64,000 nucleotides of DNA from Microbacterium sp. MF43 (GCF_012847295.1 NZ_JABBDY010000004.1:62001-126000); one strand, 5' to 3'. Positions 40,249-50,761 are shown, numbered from the stretch's first letter. The notes: generated from the letters alone by a model not told the origin. Numbers and translations: made by a program.

Positions 40249-41949
40249 TCAGCCCCCCGTGCAGTAACCGAGCACGATCTCGGAGTGGATCGGCACGTCG
40301 CCGGGCGCCAGCGACTGCGTCGTCACCGTCTGCGGGGAGGTCGCCGCGCAGGACGCGTCCTCCGCTGTGGTGACCGTGAGCTCGAGCGCCTCGAGTTCGC
40401 GCTTGGCCGCCTCCACGGTGTAGCCGCGGACGTCGTTGATCGTGACCTTGCCGGATGCCACGACGAGGTTCACGACGGTGCCCACCGGAACCTCGGATTC
40501 GGCGGCCTGATCGGAGGAGATCACCGTCCCGCCCGCGAGGGCCGGATCGTTGCGCTGCGTCACCGTCCCGAGCTTCAGGCCCGCCTGCGTGAGCGCGGCG
40601 GCCGCGGCATCCTGCCCGAGTCCCTCCAGCACCGGGACCGCGGCCATCTCGGCGCCGAGCGACACGTAGACGTTGATCCGCTGACCCTGGTTCACCGACG
40701 TGCCCGCATCGGGCTCGCTGCGGATCACGACGCCCTCGGCGACGTCGGGGTTCTCCTCATCGACGCGGATCGCCAGCAGGTCCGCCTCGAGCAGCTCCTG
40801 ATTCGCCCGCTCGTAGGTCATCCCGGAGAGGTCCGGAACGAGTCGCGCGTTCGCCGGCACATTGTCTTGCGGGTCGATGCGGAGCACCCAGAAGAGGATC
40901 GAGATGAGGAGCACGGCGATCACGCCGACGCCGGCCCAGATCCAGGCGACCGGGGGGCCCGCCTGTGTGCGCTTCATCGTGGTGTCGGTGCTGAGCTGCC
41001 GGAGCGACCGCGCCGTGTCGGCGGCCTGCCTCGGGTTCGGGCCGTAGAGCTCGCTCGTGAGCGCGCCCACCTGCTTCTTCGACGGAGAGCGCCCGTCGAT
41101 GGTGGCGTCGAGCGCCTCCCGGAAGCTCGCGGCGTCCTGGTAGCGCTGGAACGGGTCCTTCGCGAGGGCGCGCAGAGCCACCGCGTCGAGCGAGCGCGGC
41201 ACCGTCTCGTTCACCTCGGAGGGAGGCAGCGGGGCCTCGCTCACGTGCTGATAGGCGACGGCGACCGGCGTCTCGCCGCGAAACGGCGTGCGGCCGGCGA
41301 GCAGTTCGTACAGCACGACCCCGGCGGAGTAGAGATCGGCCCGGGCGTCGACCGGCTCGCCCTTCGCCTGTTCGGGGGAGAAGTACGCCGCGGTCCCGAG
41401 AATCGCCGTGGTCTCAGCCACGGTCGACGATGAGTCCGACACCGCCCGGGCGATGCCGAAGTCCATCACCTTCACCTGTCCGGCATCCGTGACCATGACG
41501 TTGCCGGGCTTGATGTCGCGGTGGACGACGCCGGCGCGGTGCGAGTACTCGAGCGCCTCGAGGATGCCGTCGACGTATCGCACGGCATCCGTCACCGGCA
41601 CCGGGCCGCGCGAGATGATGTCTTTCAGAAGCGCGCCCTTGACGAGCTCCATGATGATGAACGGGACCGGCCTCGTGGTGCCGTCTGGGTTCGTCTCGGT
41701 GTCTTCTCCGGCGTCGAAGACGCGGACGATCGTCGGATGCGCCATGCGCGACGCCGCCTGCGCCTCGAGGCGGAAGCGCGTGCGGAATGCGTTGTCGCCG
41801 GCGAGCTGGCGGTCGAGGATCTTGATCGCCACGGCACGACCCAGCGTGAGGTCGTAGCCGCGGTAGACGCTGGCCATGCCACCGCGACCGATCGGCTCGT
41901 CGATGCGATAGCGCCCCGAAAGCACGCGCGGCTCAGCTGTCACAGTCAC
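40249..41949 (-). CDS. pknB: PASTA-domain Ser/Thr protein kinase PknB
   Basis: 566 aa. Kinase domain about 11-270: the ATP loop IGRGGMASVY, VAIKILD, the catalytic [13 protein letters not shown] and APE-type segment SPEQA. One transmembrane helix follows (VAWIWAGVGVIAVLLISILFWVL), then three PASTA domains, the last closing with a Cys pair (CAATSP and YCTGG). It senses muropeptides/lipid II and controls cell-wall growth. The PASTA count is one fewer than in mycobacterial PknB. Confidence 0.95.
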   Translation of the reverse strand: MTVTAEPRVLSGRYRIDEPIGRGGMASVYRGYDLTLGRAVAIKILDRQLAGDNAFRTRFRLEAQAASRMAHPTIVRVFDAGEDTETNPDGTTRPVPFIIMELVKGALLKDIISRGPVPVTDAVRYVDGILEALEYSHRAGVVHRDIKPGNVMVTDAGQVKVMDFGIARAVSDSSSTVAETTAILGTAAYFSPEQAKGEPVDARADLYSAGVVLYELLAGRTPFRGETPVAVAYQHVSEAPLPPSEVNETVPRSLDAVALRALAKDPFQRYQDAASFREALDATIDGRSPSKKQVGALTSELYGPNPRQAADTARSLRQLSTDTTMKRTQAGPPVAWIWAGVGVIAVLLISILFWVLRIDPQDNVPANARLVPDLSGMTYERANQELLEADLLAIRVDEENPDVAEGVVIRSEPDAGTSVNQGQRINVYVSLGAEMAAVPVLEGLGQDAAAAALTQAGLKLGTVTQRNDPALAGGTVISSDQAAESEVPVGTVVNLVVASGKVTINDVRGYTVEAAKRELEALELTVTTAEDASCAATSPQTVTTQSLAPGDVPIHSEIVLGYCTGG

Positions 41950-42025
41950 TCCCTGCGTGGACCAACGGCCAGACTATCCGAGCCGGAACGAGTCGCCGAT
42001 CTCCCGCGACCCGTTCCGGCACGGG

Positions 42026-43765
42026 TCACGGCGTGGTGCCCCCGTCGGTGGGCGTCGGCTCCGGCGCCGGAGTGGCCAGCGTCGTCGTGCTCGACGTCGG
42101 GGACGGCGCAGACGGTCGCGACCCGCCATCGGCGGCGCAGGTGTAGGTGTAGTTGGCCGTCACCTGGGCGTTGGGCTGATTGGTGACGGAGATGTCGGCG
42201 GAGAGCTCGTTGGCGGCGAAGTCGCGCGTCGTCGAGCCGCCGGCGACGAACGTCGCGCCGCTGATCGTCACGGTGAATCCGCTGAGCGAGCCGGTACCCG
42301 GCGGGCACGCGGCCGTCTGCCAGGTGAGGTTCACCGTCGTCCCCTGCACCGGCTGCGCACCGCCGTTGATGACCGGGCCGCTGCCGGGAGCCGGGATCGA
42401 GGTCTGGTCGCCGAAACACGTGACGGTGATTGCCGAACCCTCCTCCGCGTTGCCCGACGAAGGAGCCGTCGACTCGACCGTTCCGACCTGGCCGGCCGAG
42501 GGCGCAGCGGATCCGTTGGCGCGCGTCGGGCGGAGGCCGGCCTCCGTCGCCGTCACGAGCGCATCGTCGCAGTTCATGCCGACGAGGCCGAGGGCGTCGA
42601 TCGAGATCAGCGTCTCCGACGGCGTCGGAGTGCTGGAGGGCGTGATGCTCGCGGACGTCGATGGCGTCGTCGGGCCGGCGTCGGGGTCGCCCTGGTTGGC
42701 GAGGAGAGCCCAGATCGTGCCGCCGAGCACCAGGAGGAGCAGGACGATGAGCGCGATGAGCGGCCACGTCCACGGGCTGCGCTTCTTCTTCTCGGGTTCG
42801 TCCTCGACGACCTCTTCGGTCGTGACGACTCCCGCGGCGGGCAGCACGCGCGTCGCGGCAGACGTGTCGGCACCCGTCGTGAGAAGCTGCGTCGCCTCGT
42901 CGGCGGTGCCGGCGACGGCGGGCACCGCCGCGGCGGCCGCAGCCACATCGCCCCGGCGAAGTGCGGTGGCGGCCCGGGCGACCGCGGCCGCGGAGGCCGG
43001 GCGATCCTCGGGCTTCTTGGCGATCATCGCCATGACGAGGTTCTGCACCGGAACGGCGACCGTCGGCGGGAGCGGCGGCGGTTGCTCGTTGATCTGCGCC
43101 ATCGCGATGGCGACCTGCGACTCTCCCGTGAACGGGCGCTTGCCCGCGAGGCTCTCGTAAGCGACGATGCCCAGCGAGTAGGTGTCGGTGGCCGGCGACG
43201 CCGGGTGGCCGGACGCCTGCTCGGGAGACAGGTACTGCACCGTTCCCATGACCTGGCCGGTCGCGGTGAGCGGCACCTGGTCGGCGATGCGCGCGATGCC
43301 GAAGTCGGTGATCTTGACGCGGCCGTCGGGCGTGATGAGCAGGTTTCCTGGCTTGATATCGCGATGCACGAGACCCGCAGCGTGGGCGGCCTGCAGAGCG
43401 GCCGAGGTCTGCGCGACGACGTCGAGGGTCTTATCGGTCGACAATGAGCCGTCGCGCTCGAGGATGGTCGAGAGGGCCTCGCCGGGGACGAGCTCCATCA
43501 CGAGGAAGGCGCTGCCGTTCTCCTCGCCGTAGTCGAAGACGCTCGCGATGCCTTCGTGGTTGACGAGTGCGGCGTGCCGCGCCTCGGCTCGGAAGCGCTC
43601 CAGGAAACCGGGGTCGCCCATGTACTCGTCTTTGAGGATCTTGATGGCGACGGTCCGGCCGATGACGTGATCGGTGGCCTCCCACACCTCGCCCATGCCG
43701 CCGATCGCGATCCGCGAGTCCAGCTCGTAACGGCCGCCGAAGGTCACTCCCTGCGTCGGTCTCAT
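42026..43765 (-). CDS. pknA: Ser/Thr protein kinase PknA
   Basis: 579 aa. Kinase domain from about 11 to 275 with [24 protein letters not shown] and the SPEQASG segment. A helix ([22 protein letters not shown]) then leads to an extracellular part: one PASTA-like repeat, a Thr/Ser/Pro-rich segment and a beta-rich stretch. Ends in a low-complexity tail. Its start overlaps the pbpA stop (ATGA). Mycobacterial PknA has a shorter extracellular part, so this tail is unusual. Confidence 0.93.
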   Translation of the reverse strand: MRPTQGVTFGGRYELDSRIAIGGMGEVWEATDHVIGRTVAIKILKDEYMGDPGFLERFRAEARHAALVNHEGIASVFDYGEENGSAFLVMELVPGEALSTILERDGSLSTDKTLDVVAQTSAALQAAHAAGLVHRDIKPGNLLITPDGRVKITDFGIARIADQVPLTATGQVMGTVQYLSPEQASGHPASPATDTYSLGIVAYESLAGKRPFTGESQVAIAMAQINEQPPPLPPTVAVPVQNLVMAMIAKKPEDRPASAAAVARAATALRRGDVAAAAAAVPAVAGTADEATQLLTTGADTSAATRVLPAAGVVTTEEVVEDEPEKKKRSPWTWPLIALIVLLLLVLGGTIWALLANQGDPDAGPTTPSTSASITPSSTPTPSETLISIDALGLVGMNCDDALVTATEAGLRPTRANGSAAPSAGQVGTVESTAPSSGNAEEGSAITVTCFGDQTSIPAPGSGPVINGGAQPVQGTTVNLTWQTAACPPGTGSLSGFTVTISGATFVAGGSTTRDFAANELSADISVTNQPNAQVTANYTYTCAADGGSRPSAPSPTSSTTTLATPAPEPTPTDGGTTP

Positions 43766-45219
43766 CTGTTCAGCACCGCCTCCATGACCTTCTTTGCGAT
43801 GGGCGCCGCAATCAGATTGCTGCTGCCCGATTGCCCTTGACCGCCGCCGTTCTCGACGACGACCGCGACGGCGACCTCGGGATTCTCGGCGGGCGCGAAC
43901 CCTGTGAACCAGAGGGTGTACGGCTGATCAGGACCGTTCTCGGCGGTGCCGGTCTTACCGGCGACGTCGACGCCGTCTATTCTTGCACCCGTCGCGATTC
44001 CCTCACTGACATTGGCGACCATCATCGCAACCATCTGATCGGCGAGTTCCTCATCGAGCGCCCGGCCGAACTCGACGTCGTCGTACGTCTCCTGCACCGA
44101 GAGATCCGGGGCGATGACACGATCGACCATCCTCGGGCTCATCACCACGCCGCCGTTCGCGATCCCCGCCGACACCATCGCCATCTGCAGCGGCGTCGCC
44201 GTGACCTGACCCTGTCCGAATCCGGTGAGGGCGGTCTGCGCGTCGTCGAGCGCACGCGGATAGCTCGACGGCGTCGAGACGAGGGGGAGTTCGAAGGAGC
44301 GGTTGAAGCCGTACCTCTCGGCCTCCTCGCGGATCGCGTCATCACCGAGCTCGACAGCCAGCTCGGCCATCGGGATGTTGCAGCTGAGCCGCAGCGCGTC
44401 CGCGATGGTGACCGTCGCGCCGGGACCGCACGTGCCCCTGGTGTCGTTGTAGATCACGGCGCTCGACTGCGGCAGCGTGTAGGTCGCCGGGTTGGGGAGC
44501 GTCGACTCGGGGGTGTACTCGCCCGACGCGAGCGCCGCCGATGCGATCACGAGCTTGAAAGTCGATCCCGGAGGGTTGAGGTCGCCGCCGATGGCGCGGT
44601 TGGAGAGCGGCTGGAGCGGGTCGGCCACGAGCGTGTCGTAGGTCGCGTTCACCTCGGTCGTGTTGTGGGCCGCCAGCAGGTTGGTGTCGTAGCTCGGGCT
44701 CGTGACCATCGCGAGCACCCGCCCCGTGGAGGGCTCGATCGCGAGCACGCCGCCCTCGAGGTCTCCGAGGGCCTCGTACGCGGCGCGCTGCACCGAAGCG
44801 TCGAGGGTCAGCGCGACGTTGGAGCCGCGCGGCGGCTGACCCGTGAAGATGCGCTCGAGGCGCGACAGGAACTGCGACCCGGCGGTGCCGCTCAGGTACG
44901 AGTTCATCGCCTGCTCGATGCCGGTGGCCGAGCCGAGCGCCGGGTTGATGTACCCCGTCACCGGTGCCCACATGTCGGCGTCGGTGTAGACGCGCTGCCA
45001 GCTGTACACGTCGTCCGAGGCCACCGAGGAGGCGATGGCCGAGCCGCTGGCGATGATCGAACCGCGCTGCACCTCGTACGAGTCGTAGAGCGCACGCGTG
45101 TTGCGCGGGTTCTGCGCCAGCTGCTCGGCGTTGATCACCTGGATCCAGCTGGTCGACGCGAACAGCGCCAGGAACATGAAGAGCATCAGGATGCTCAGAC
45201 GTCGGAGTTCTTTGGTCAT
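43762..45219 (-). CDS. pbpA: penicillin-binding protein 2 (PbpA), class B transpeptidase
   Basis: 485 aa. One N-terminal membrane helix ([21 protein letters not shown]) then the transpeptidase domain with the active-site serine in [12 protein letters not shown] in [12 protein letters not shown], and KTGTAE. It cross-links peptidoglycan and is a partner of the RodA-type gene upstream. Overlaps pknA by four bases and follows the ftsW/rodA gene after three bases. Confidence 0.95.
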   Translation of the reverse strand: MTKELRRLSILMLFMFLALFASTSWIQVINAEQLAQNPRNTRALYDSYEVQRGSIIASGSAIASSVASDDVYSWQRVYTDADMWAPVTGYINPALGSATGIEQAMNSYLSGTAGSQFLSRLERIFTGQPPRGSNVALTLDASVQRAAYEALGDLEGGVLAIEPSTGRVLAMVTSPSYDTNLLAAHNTTEVNATYDTLVADPLQPLSNRAIGGDLNPPGSTFKLVIASAALASGEYTPESTLPNPATYTLPQSSAVIYNDTRGTCGPGATVTIADALRLSCNIPMAELAVELGDDAIREEAERYGFNRSFELPLVSTPSSYPRALDDAQTALTGFGQGQVTATPLQMAMVSAGIANGGVVMSPRMVDRVIAPDLSVQETYDDVEFGRALDEELADQMVAMMVANVSEGIATGARIDGVDVAGKTGTAENGPDQPYTLWFTGFAPAENPEVAVAVVVENGGGQGQSGSSNLIAAPIAKKVMEAVLNR

Positions 45220-45222
45220 GGG

Positions 45223-46623
45223 CTAGCCGATCACCACCCGGGGTCGGCTGCGAACGGCATCCGATATCCGCAACAGCAGGGCGACGATGATCCAGTTGGC
45301 CACGAGCGACGACCCGCCGGCGGCGAGGAACGGCGTCGTGAGACCGGTCAGCGGGATCACGCGTGTGACGCCGCCGACCATGATGAAGACCTGCAGGGCG
45401 ATCGTGAAGGACAGGCCGGTCGCGAGGAGCTTGCCGAAGTCGTCCTGGCCGGCGAGGCCGATCCGGATGCCCCGGCTGGTGAAGACCATGTAGAGGCAGA
45501 GGATCGCGAACACGCCGACGAGCCCGAGCTCCTCGCCGAGCGCCGGCAGGATGTAGTCGCTCTCGGCGACGGGGGTCAGGTGCGGGCGACCTTGCCCCAG
45601 GCCCGTGCCGATGAGTCCGCCCTGCGCCAGGCCGAAGAGGCCCTGCACGAGCTGGTAGCTGCCGCCGTCCGCGTCGATGACCTCGGGGTTGAACGCGTCG
45701 AGCCAGTTGGTGAATCGGCCGTTCACATAGGAGAGCACCTGCGAGGCGATCAGGGCGCCGGCCGCCGCGAGAGTGACACCGATGAGCACCCAGCTGGTCT
45801 TGCCGGTCGCCACATAGAGCATGGCGACGAACATTCCGAAGATCAGCAGACCCGTTCCGAGGTCTCGCTGCATGACGATGATCCCCAGCGAGATCAGCCA
45901 GATAACGAGGAGCGGTCCCAGCTCACGGGCCCGAGGCCACGTCATGCCGAGGAACCTCGTTCCCACCGACGTGAGGCTCTCCCGCGTGCGGACCAGGTAC
46001 CCGGCGAAGAAGATGCCCAGCGCGATCTTGGCCAGCTCGCCGGGCTGGAAGCTGAAGAAGCCCAGCGACACCCACACGTCGGCGTTCGCGTCGGTTCCCA
46101 GACCGGGGATGATCGGCAGGACGAGCAGGCCGATGCCGGCGAAGCCGAAGATGTAGGTGTAGCGGAACAGCACGCGGTAGTTGCGCAGGAGCAGCACCAC
46201 GGTGACGGCTCCGACGATCGCGATCGCGGCCCACGCCAGCTGCCGAGTGGAGAACGCCTCCCAGCCGTGGCGGTCCCGCGCGATGTCGATGCGGTAGATC
46301 ATGGCCAGCCCCAGCCCCGTGAGGAGCGTGGCGATCGGCACGACGAAGGGATCGGCATCCCGCGCCCGAAGGCGCAGGACGATGTGCAGCGCCACCACGA
46401 GTGCGGTCAGGCCGCCGCAGTAGACGAGGAAGGTCCAGTCGATGGCGCCGATCGCGCCGAGCTGCACGAGCGCGACGGCCGACCCGTTGATCGCGAATGC
46501 GAAGACGAGCAGCGCGAGCTCGCGGTTGCGCTGCGTCTGCGGCACGCGGATGCGCTTGAGCGCCCGCACGACCGCGGTGTCGGTGGAGACGGCCTCGGTC
46601 GCCGTGCTCGTCGAGCCGCTCAT
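45223..46623 (-). CDS. rodA: SEDS-family peptidoglycan polymerase (RodA/FtsW type)
   Basis: 466 aa with about ten membrane helices. SEDS hallmarks are the loop with LSYVNGRFTNWLDAFNPE, the stretch YQLVQGLFGLAQGGLIGTGLGQG (split in family terms into YQLVQG and GTGLGQG) and the DYILPALGEELGLVGVF segment. It polymerises lipid II glycan strands with PbpA. In this cluster the gene is the elongation-type RodA homologue. Overlaps pstP by four bases. Confidence 0.93.
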   Translation of the reverse strand: MSGSTSTATEAVSTDTAVVRALKRIRVPQTQRNRELALLVFAFAINGSAVALVQLGAIGAIDWTFLVYCGGLTALVVALHIVLRLRARDADPFVVPIATLLTGLGLAMIYRIDIARDRHGWEAFSTRQLAWAAIAIVGAVTVVLLLRNYRVLFRYTYIFGFAGIGLLVLPIIPGLGTDANADVWVSLGFFSFQPGELAKIALGIFFAGYLVRTRESLTSVGTRFLGMTWPRARELGPLLVIWLISLGIIVMQRDLGTGLLIFGMFVAMLYVATGKTSWVLIGVTLAAAGALIASQVLSYVNGRFTNWLDAFNPEVIDADGGSYQLVQGLFGLAQGGLIGTGLGQGRPHLTPVAESDYILPALGEELGLVGVFAILCLYMVFTSRGIRIGLAGQDDFGKLLATGLSFTIALQVFIMVGGVTRVIPLTGLTTPFLAAGGSSLVANWIIVALLLRISDAVRSRPRVVIG

Positions 46624-47858
46624 CCGCCTCCTCCCGAGGTCTCCAGGATGGTCGCCACGATACGGCGCGCGTCTGAGAGGGAGCTTGCCGAGATGGTCTG
46701 CTCCACGGTGGCGCGCGCGAACTCGGGCAGCGAGTCGAGCGGGATCTCCGTGTCTTCGTACGGAGTCGAGAGGGAGATCGGCCCGATCCCCTGCTGGACC
46801 CCCTGGAAGATCACGACGGTGTCCTCATCGGCGCCGACGTAGTAGCGCGTCTGCGTCCACTGGTACCCGATCCACAGCGCGCCCGCGATGATCGCCAGCA
46901 CCAGCACGGCGCCGACGAACCATCCGATGCGCCGTCGCCGCACGCGACGGCGGTCCTCTTCGATGAGCTCCTCGAGGAACTCGGGTGCGGGCTCGAAGTG
47001 CGTCGGCTCGTTCGCTGCCTGGCGGTTGGGGTGCAGCCAGCTCGTCCGCCCCGGCCGGGCCGCCGGCACTTCCACGCCGACGGGGTTCGAGGCCGAACCG
47101 ACGACGGTCGGAGTGCCGGAGAAGAGCGGATGCTGCCCGCCGACGTCCACGAGCACGATGGTGACGTTGTCGGGGGCGCCGCCGTCGAGGGCCTGCTTGA
47201 GCAGGTTGTCGGCGGTGCGGCCCGGCGCGAGACCCATCGCGAGGGCCTTCGAGGTGTGGGCATCGTCGACGACGCCGGACAGCCCGTCCGAGCAGAGCAG
47301 CCAGCGGTCGCCCGGCTGGGTCGGCATGATGAACGTGTCGAGCTCGGGGTCGGGATCCATGTCGCCGAGCACGCGCATGAGCACGGAGCGACGCGGGTGG
47401 TAGCGCGCTTCCTCCGGCGTGATGCGGCCCGAGTCCACCAGGCGCTGGACGAACGTGTGGTCCGTCGTGATCTGCGTGAGGGCGCCGTCGCGGAACAGGT
47501 AGATCCGGGAGTCCCCGATGTGGGCGATGACCGCGTAGTCGTCGACCATGACGAGCGCGCTCACGGTGGTGCCCATGCCGGCCAGCTCCGGTCGCTCGTT
47601 CACCGTGTCGATGAGCTGAGTCGCGGCATCCGAGATCGCATTCCTCAGCTCGCGCTCGGCCTCGGCCGTCGACTGGTACGGCCGGTCGAGGCTCTCCAGG
47701 CGGGCGATCGCGAGGCTCGACGCGACATCACCGCCGGCGTGGCCGCCCATGCCGTCGGCGACGACGAACAGGTTCGAGCCGGCGTAGCCGGAGTCCTGGT
47801 TGTTGGAGCGCACCTTGCCGGTGTGCGAGATGGCGGCGCTCGAGCCCTGGAAGACCAT
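46620..47858 (-). CDS. pstP: PP2C-family Ser/Thr phosphatase PstP
   Basis: 412 aa. The catalytic PP2C domain has RSNNQDSG, VVADGMGGHAGGD, IAHIGDSRIYL, LLCSDGLSG and APDNVTIVLVDV, all metal-binding Asp positions present. One transmembrane helix near 315-335 (IGWFVGAVLVLAIIAGALWIGY) and an extracellular tail follow. It opposes PknA and PknB. The start ATG is 18 bases after the FHA gene stop. Confidence 0.95.
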   Translation of the reverse strand: MVFQGSSAAISHTGKVRSNNQDSGYAGSNLFVVADGMGGHAGGDVASSLAIARLESLDRPYQSTAEAERELRNAISDAATQLIDTVNERPELAGMGTTVSALVMVDDYAVIAHIGDSRIYLFRDGALTQITTDHTFVQRLVDSGRITPEEARYHPRRSVLMRVLGDMDPDPELDTFIMPTQPGDRWLLCSDGLSGVVDDAHTSKALAMGLAPGRTADNLLKQALDGGAPDNVTIVLVDVGGQHPLFSGTPTVVGSASNPVGVEVPAARPGRTSWLHPNRQAANEPTHFEPAPEFLEELIEEDRRRVRRRRIGWFVGAVLVLAIIAGALWIGYQWTQTRYYVGADEDTVVIFQGVQQGIGPISLSTPYEDTEIPLDSLPEFARATVEQTISASSLSDARRIVATILETSGGGG

Positions 47859-47876
47859 AGGTGGTGGTTCCGCCCG

Positions 47877-48410
47877 CTACTTCCGCAGCTCGAAGGTCGT
47901 CGCGCCGACCTTGATGGGAGCGCCCACCGTCACGGGTGCCGGGGAGGTCACGCGGACGCCGTCGTGCCAGGTGCCGTTGGTCGAGTCGAGATCCTGGATC
48001 ATCCACTGGTCGCCCCACAGCACGAGTCGCGCGTGGTGGCTCGAGGTGTAGTCGTCGCGGATGACGAGGGCCGACTCGCTCGAGCGGCCGATCGTGAGGG
48101 GCTCGTTGCCGAGCGGCAGCTCGATGCCCGCCTTCGGGCCGCTGGTGATCACGATGCGCGACACCGCGCCGGCGGTGGCACGTCCGCCCTTCGGCCCGGA
48201 GGGCGCCGCGGGAGCGGATGCGACGGGCGCGGTGGCGCCGGATCGGGATGCCGCGCCCACCGGTGCCGCGCCCGCAGGCGCAGCCTCGGGCATGCGGCGC
48301 ACCTTCACGCCGAAGAGGTCGGCGCGCAGCGAGTACACGACGGCGAAGACGAACCCCCACATCAGCACGAGGAAGCCGATGCGCAGGAGCAGCAGAGTCA
48401 GTTCGCTCAT
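47877..48410 (-). CDS. fhaB: FHA-domain protein FhaB (FipA)
   Basis: 177 aa. One N-terminal membrane helix (LLLLRIGFLVLMWGFVFAVVYSL) followed by an Ala/Pro-rich linker, then an FHA domain with LTIGRSSESALVIRDDYTSSHHARL and STNGTWHDG. FHA domains bind phosphothreonine and connect kinases to division proteins; the mycobacterial homologue interacts with FtsZ/FtsQ. Start overlaps the fhaA stop by four bases. Confidence 0.93.
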   Translation of the reverse strand: MSELTLLLLRIGFLVLMWGFVFAVVYSLRADLFGVKVRRMPEAAPAGAAPVGAASRSGATAPVASAPAAPSGPKGGRATAGAVSRIVITSGPKAGIELPLGNEPLTIGRSSESALVIRDDYTSSHHARLVLWGDQWMIQDLDSTNGTWHDGVRVTSPAPVTVGAPIKVGATTFELRK

Positions 48411-49153
48411 GCCAGCGGACCTCCGTCACGGACGTCGTAGGCGCGGGTGGCGTCCTCGGCCGACACGCGGGGTCGAGGCGGCGGCGCGGCCTGAGCGACG
48501 ACGTGGAAGACGATGTCGGTGCGGCCGATGGTCACGGTCGAGTCCGGGGGCAGGGCCGCCTCTTTCACCTTCTGCCCGTTGAGCAGCGTGCCGTTGGTGG
48601 AGTTCATGTCGCGGACCATCGCGCGCTCGCCGTCCCACAGGATCTCGACGTGCTTGCGGCTCGTGCCCGCGTCGGCGATGGTGATGTCGGCGTCGCTGCC
48701 GCGCCCGATGACGGTGCGCCCCTTCACCAGCGGATGCCTCTTGCCCGCGATGTCGACGACCCCGCGCCACGACACTCGTCCACCCTGGGCGGTGGACGAG
48801 TCGATCCGCAGCGTTCCCGTCGTGAGCTGCTCATCGCGCTCGAGCGTGATCGTGACGGGGCCCGCGAACGAGTAGCCCTGCGCCTTCGCGTGCTTGTGAA
48901 CGAGGGTGTCGAGCTCGTGCACGAGCGCGCCGCCGAGCGCGCTCATGCGCTCGTCGTCGGCGGCAGAGAGCCGCACGCTGAACGTGTTGGGCGCGAGGAT
49001 GCGGTCGCGACTCACGACGGCAGCCTTCTTGTCGAGCTCGCTGCGCAAGGCGGAGGCGATCTCGACGGGCTGGATGCCGCTGCGGAAGGTCTTGGCGAAC
49101 GCGCTGTTCACGGCGCGCTCGAGACCTTTCTCGAAGCTGTCAAGTAGTCCCAC
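48407..49153 (-). CDS. fhaA: FHA-domain protein FhaA (DUF3662)
   Basis: 248 aa from GTG 49153, which follows GAGGAG. The DUF3662 domain starts GLLDSFEKGLERAVNSAFAK and extends to about 125; the C-terminal FHA domain reads VIGRGSDADITIADAGTSRKHVEI and STNGTLLNGQKV. In mycobacteria FhaA binds MurJ and cell-wall proteins. It is the first gene of the leftward kinase operon, whose promoter must lie in 49154-49309. Confidence 0.94.
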   Translation of the reverse strand: MGLLDSFEKGLERAVNSAFAKTFRSGIQPVEIASALRSELDKKAAVVSRDRILAPNTFSVRLSAADDERMSALGGALVHELDTLVHKHAKAQGYSFAGPVTITLERDEQLTTGTLRIDSSTAQGGRVSWRGVVDIAGKRHPLVKGRTVIGRGSDADITIADAGTSRKHVEILWDGERAMVRDMNSTNGTLLNGQKVKEAALPPDSTVTIGRTDIVFHVVAQAAPPPRPRVSAEDATRAYDVRDGGPLA

Positions 49154-49309
49154 GGGGCTCCTCGGACGGGGGTTCCGGTTGGTACATGCTAGTTGCACAC
49201 CCTGGGTTGCCCATGGACATGCGGTCGGGTTCGCTCCGGTTCGGGGCTTCTGGTCGCCCGTGATATCCTCGGGAAGTTGAGTTCGTGGTGTCTCCGGATG
49301 CCTCGACTC

Positions 49310-49393
49310 GCGCGAGTGGCGGAATAGGCAGACGCGCTGGCTTCAGGTGCCAGTGCCCGAAAGGGCGTGGGGGTTCAACTCCCCCCTCGCGCA
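49310..49393 (+). tRNA. tRNA-Leu (CAG)
   Basis: Acceptor GCGCGAG (49310-49316) pairs with CTCGCGC (49386-49392). Anticodon loop TTCAGGT carries CAG at 49344-49346. A long variable arm (GTGCCCGAAAGGGCGT) marks a class II tRNA. CCA not encoded. A tRNA-Leu beside fhaA is conserved with mycobacteria. Confidence 0.97.
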
Positions 49394-49402
49394 CAGACAG
49401 AA

Positions 49403-49436
49403 GAAGAAGGCCCCCGAGCGATCGGGGGCCTTCTTC
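49403..49436. terminator. strong terminator after tRNA-Leu
   Basis: GAAGAAGGCCCCCGA (49403-49417) pairs perfectly with TCGGGGGCCTTCTTC (49422-49436) across a 4-base loop. The A/T-rich stem base makes it work from both sides, for the tRNA and for the leftward GNAT gene. Confidence 0.9.
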
Positions 49437-49449
49437 GTGTCCGGCGGGT

Positions 49450-49941
49450 CTACATCCCGTCGAGCGCGGGCACCATCGTGAAGACGAGCTCGTCGACGTC
49501 GCGGCCCACACCCGGCGCGAACACCCGGTTGCGCGACACCTCGGTGAAGCCGGAGCTCTTGAGCACCGCGATCGCGGCCTCGTTGTGGGCGGCGACCCGG
49601 GCGTACAGCGGGCGGATCGGCTCACGCGAGACGAGCTGACGCAGCGCGGCGGTCGCGACGCCGCGGCCCCACGCATTGCGGGTGATCCAGACGCTCACCT
49701 CGCGGTCGCCGCCGACGTTGAACGCGGCGGCGGTGCCGGCGAAGCCGCCGTTCTCGGTGACCACCTGGTAGAGCACTCCTTCGGCGGAGTGCTCGCGCGC
49801 GATCCACGCGTCGAAGGCGGCACGATCGTCGGGGTCGTCGGCGGTGAACGCCGCCAGGGCGACGCCCTCAGGGTCGCGCATCATGTCGAAGATCGCGTCG
49901 AAGTCGTCCTCGTCGATGTCCCGCAGCTCGATGTGGCTCAC
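49450..49941 (-). CDS. GNAT-family N-acetyltransferase (RimJ/RimL type)
   Basis: 163 aa from GTG 49941. Acetyl-CoA site seen as VSVWITRNAWGRGVATAALRQLV, then LYARVAAHNEAAIAVLKSSGFTEV, the signature of the RimJ/RimL-like branch. Acceptor unknown. An earlier part of the open frame lies antisense to neighbouring GntR coding sequence and is not included. Confidence 0.9.
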   Translation of the reverse strand: MSHIELRDIDEDDFDAIFDMMRDPEGVALAAFTADDPDDRAAFDAWIAREHSAEGVLYQVVTENGGFAGTAAAFNVGGDREVSVWITRNAWGRGVATAALRQLVSREPIRPLYARVAAHNEAAIAVLKSSGFTEVSRNRVFAPGVGRDVDELVFTMVPALDGM

Positions 49942-49988
49942 ACGACCACCGTAGCGAGCGCGGCGGACTGAGAAGCGGGTCTTGCGTG

Positions 49989-50627
49989 TCAGGAGAGCCC
50001 GTGCAATTCGCGCAGCCGGGCCTCGGCGCGCACGCCGTCGCGCTCGCGCATCGCGTCGCGGAAGTCCTCGTACGCGGCGGTTCGACCCAGCGGGCACTCG
50101 ATCAGCGGACGCCACGTCGAGATGTTGCGGCGGATCGCCAGCTCCGCCTCGCGCATGAAGCGGATGATCGCGACGTTCCCGGTGGCGCGTGTCAGCTTCG
50201 CGAAGAAGACGTGGCTCGTGCGCAGCAGCGCGGCGTAGTCGTCGGCGCGCGACGCGGCGATGACGGCCTCGAGCTCGGCCAGGGCGTCGTGGAGCTGCTC
50301 GTCCGAGGCATCCCTCACCGCCATTCGCGCCGCATTGCCCATGAGATAGGCGACGAACTCGAGCGTGTCGGACTGCGCCTTGTCGTTCGGGATCGAGACA
50401 CGGGTATAGCGGTGAGGCGACACCTCGACCAGCCCCACGCGCTCGAGCCGCTGCAGGGCCTCGCGCACCGGAGTCCGCGACACCCCGAGCCACTCGGCGA
50501 GCTCGTGGTCGCGCAGGCGTGCGCCGGGCGCGAGCGTGCCGTCGAGGATCGCCTCACCCAGGCGGGTGTACACCTCGTCGCCGAGGACCGCACCGCTGGG
50601 GACGAGGGGAGCGAGGGGGGTCGTCAT
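49989..50627 (-). CDS. GntR family (FadR subfamily) transcriptional regulator
   Basis: 212 aa. The winged helix at the N-terminus has LREALQRLERVGLVEVSPHRYT preceded by HELAEWLGVSRTPVREAL. The C-terminal FCD-type helical domain (LMGNAARMAVRDASDEQLHDALAELEA, RAREAELAIRR-type segment) binds an unknown ligand and possibly metal. No metabolic gene lies beside it, so its target is unclear. Confidence 0.92.
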   Translation of the reverse strand: MTTPLAPLVPSGAVLGDEVYTRLGEAILDGTLAPGARLRDHELAEWLGVSRTPVREALQRLERVGLVEVSPHRYTRVSIPNDKAQSDTLEFVAYLMGNAARMAVRDASDEQLHDALAELEAVIAASRADDYAALLRTSHVFFAKLTRATGNVAIIRFMREAELAIRRNISTWRPLIECPLGRTAAYEDFRDAMRERDGVRAEARLRELHGLS

Positions 50628-50761
50628 GGGTGCGACAAGTGTACGACGGCCGATTCAGACGCATGCAGGCTTCTCATCTCGCGGTGGAGAACGGCGGATT
50701 CGCGCGTGTCATCGGTGCGACGGGAGGCCGGATCGGACAGCGCGGGAGCCTCCCGGTAGGG

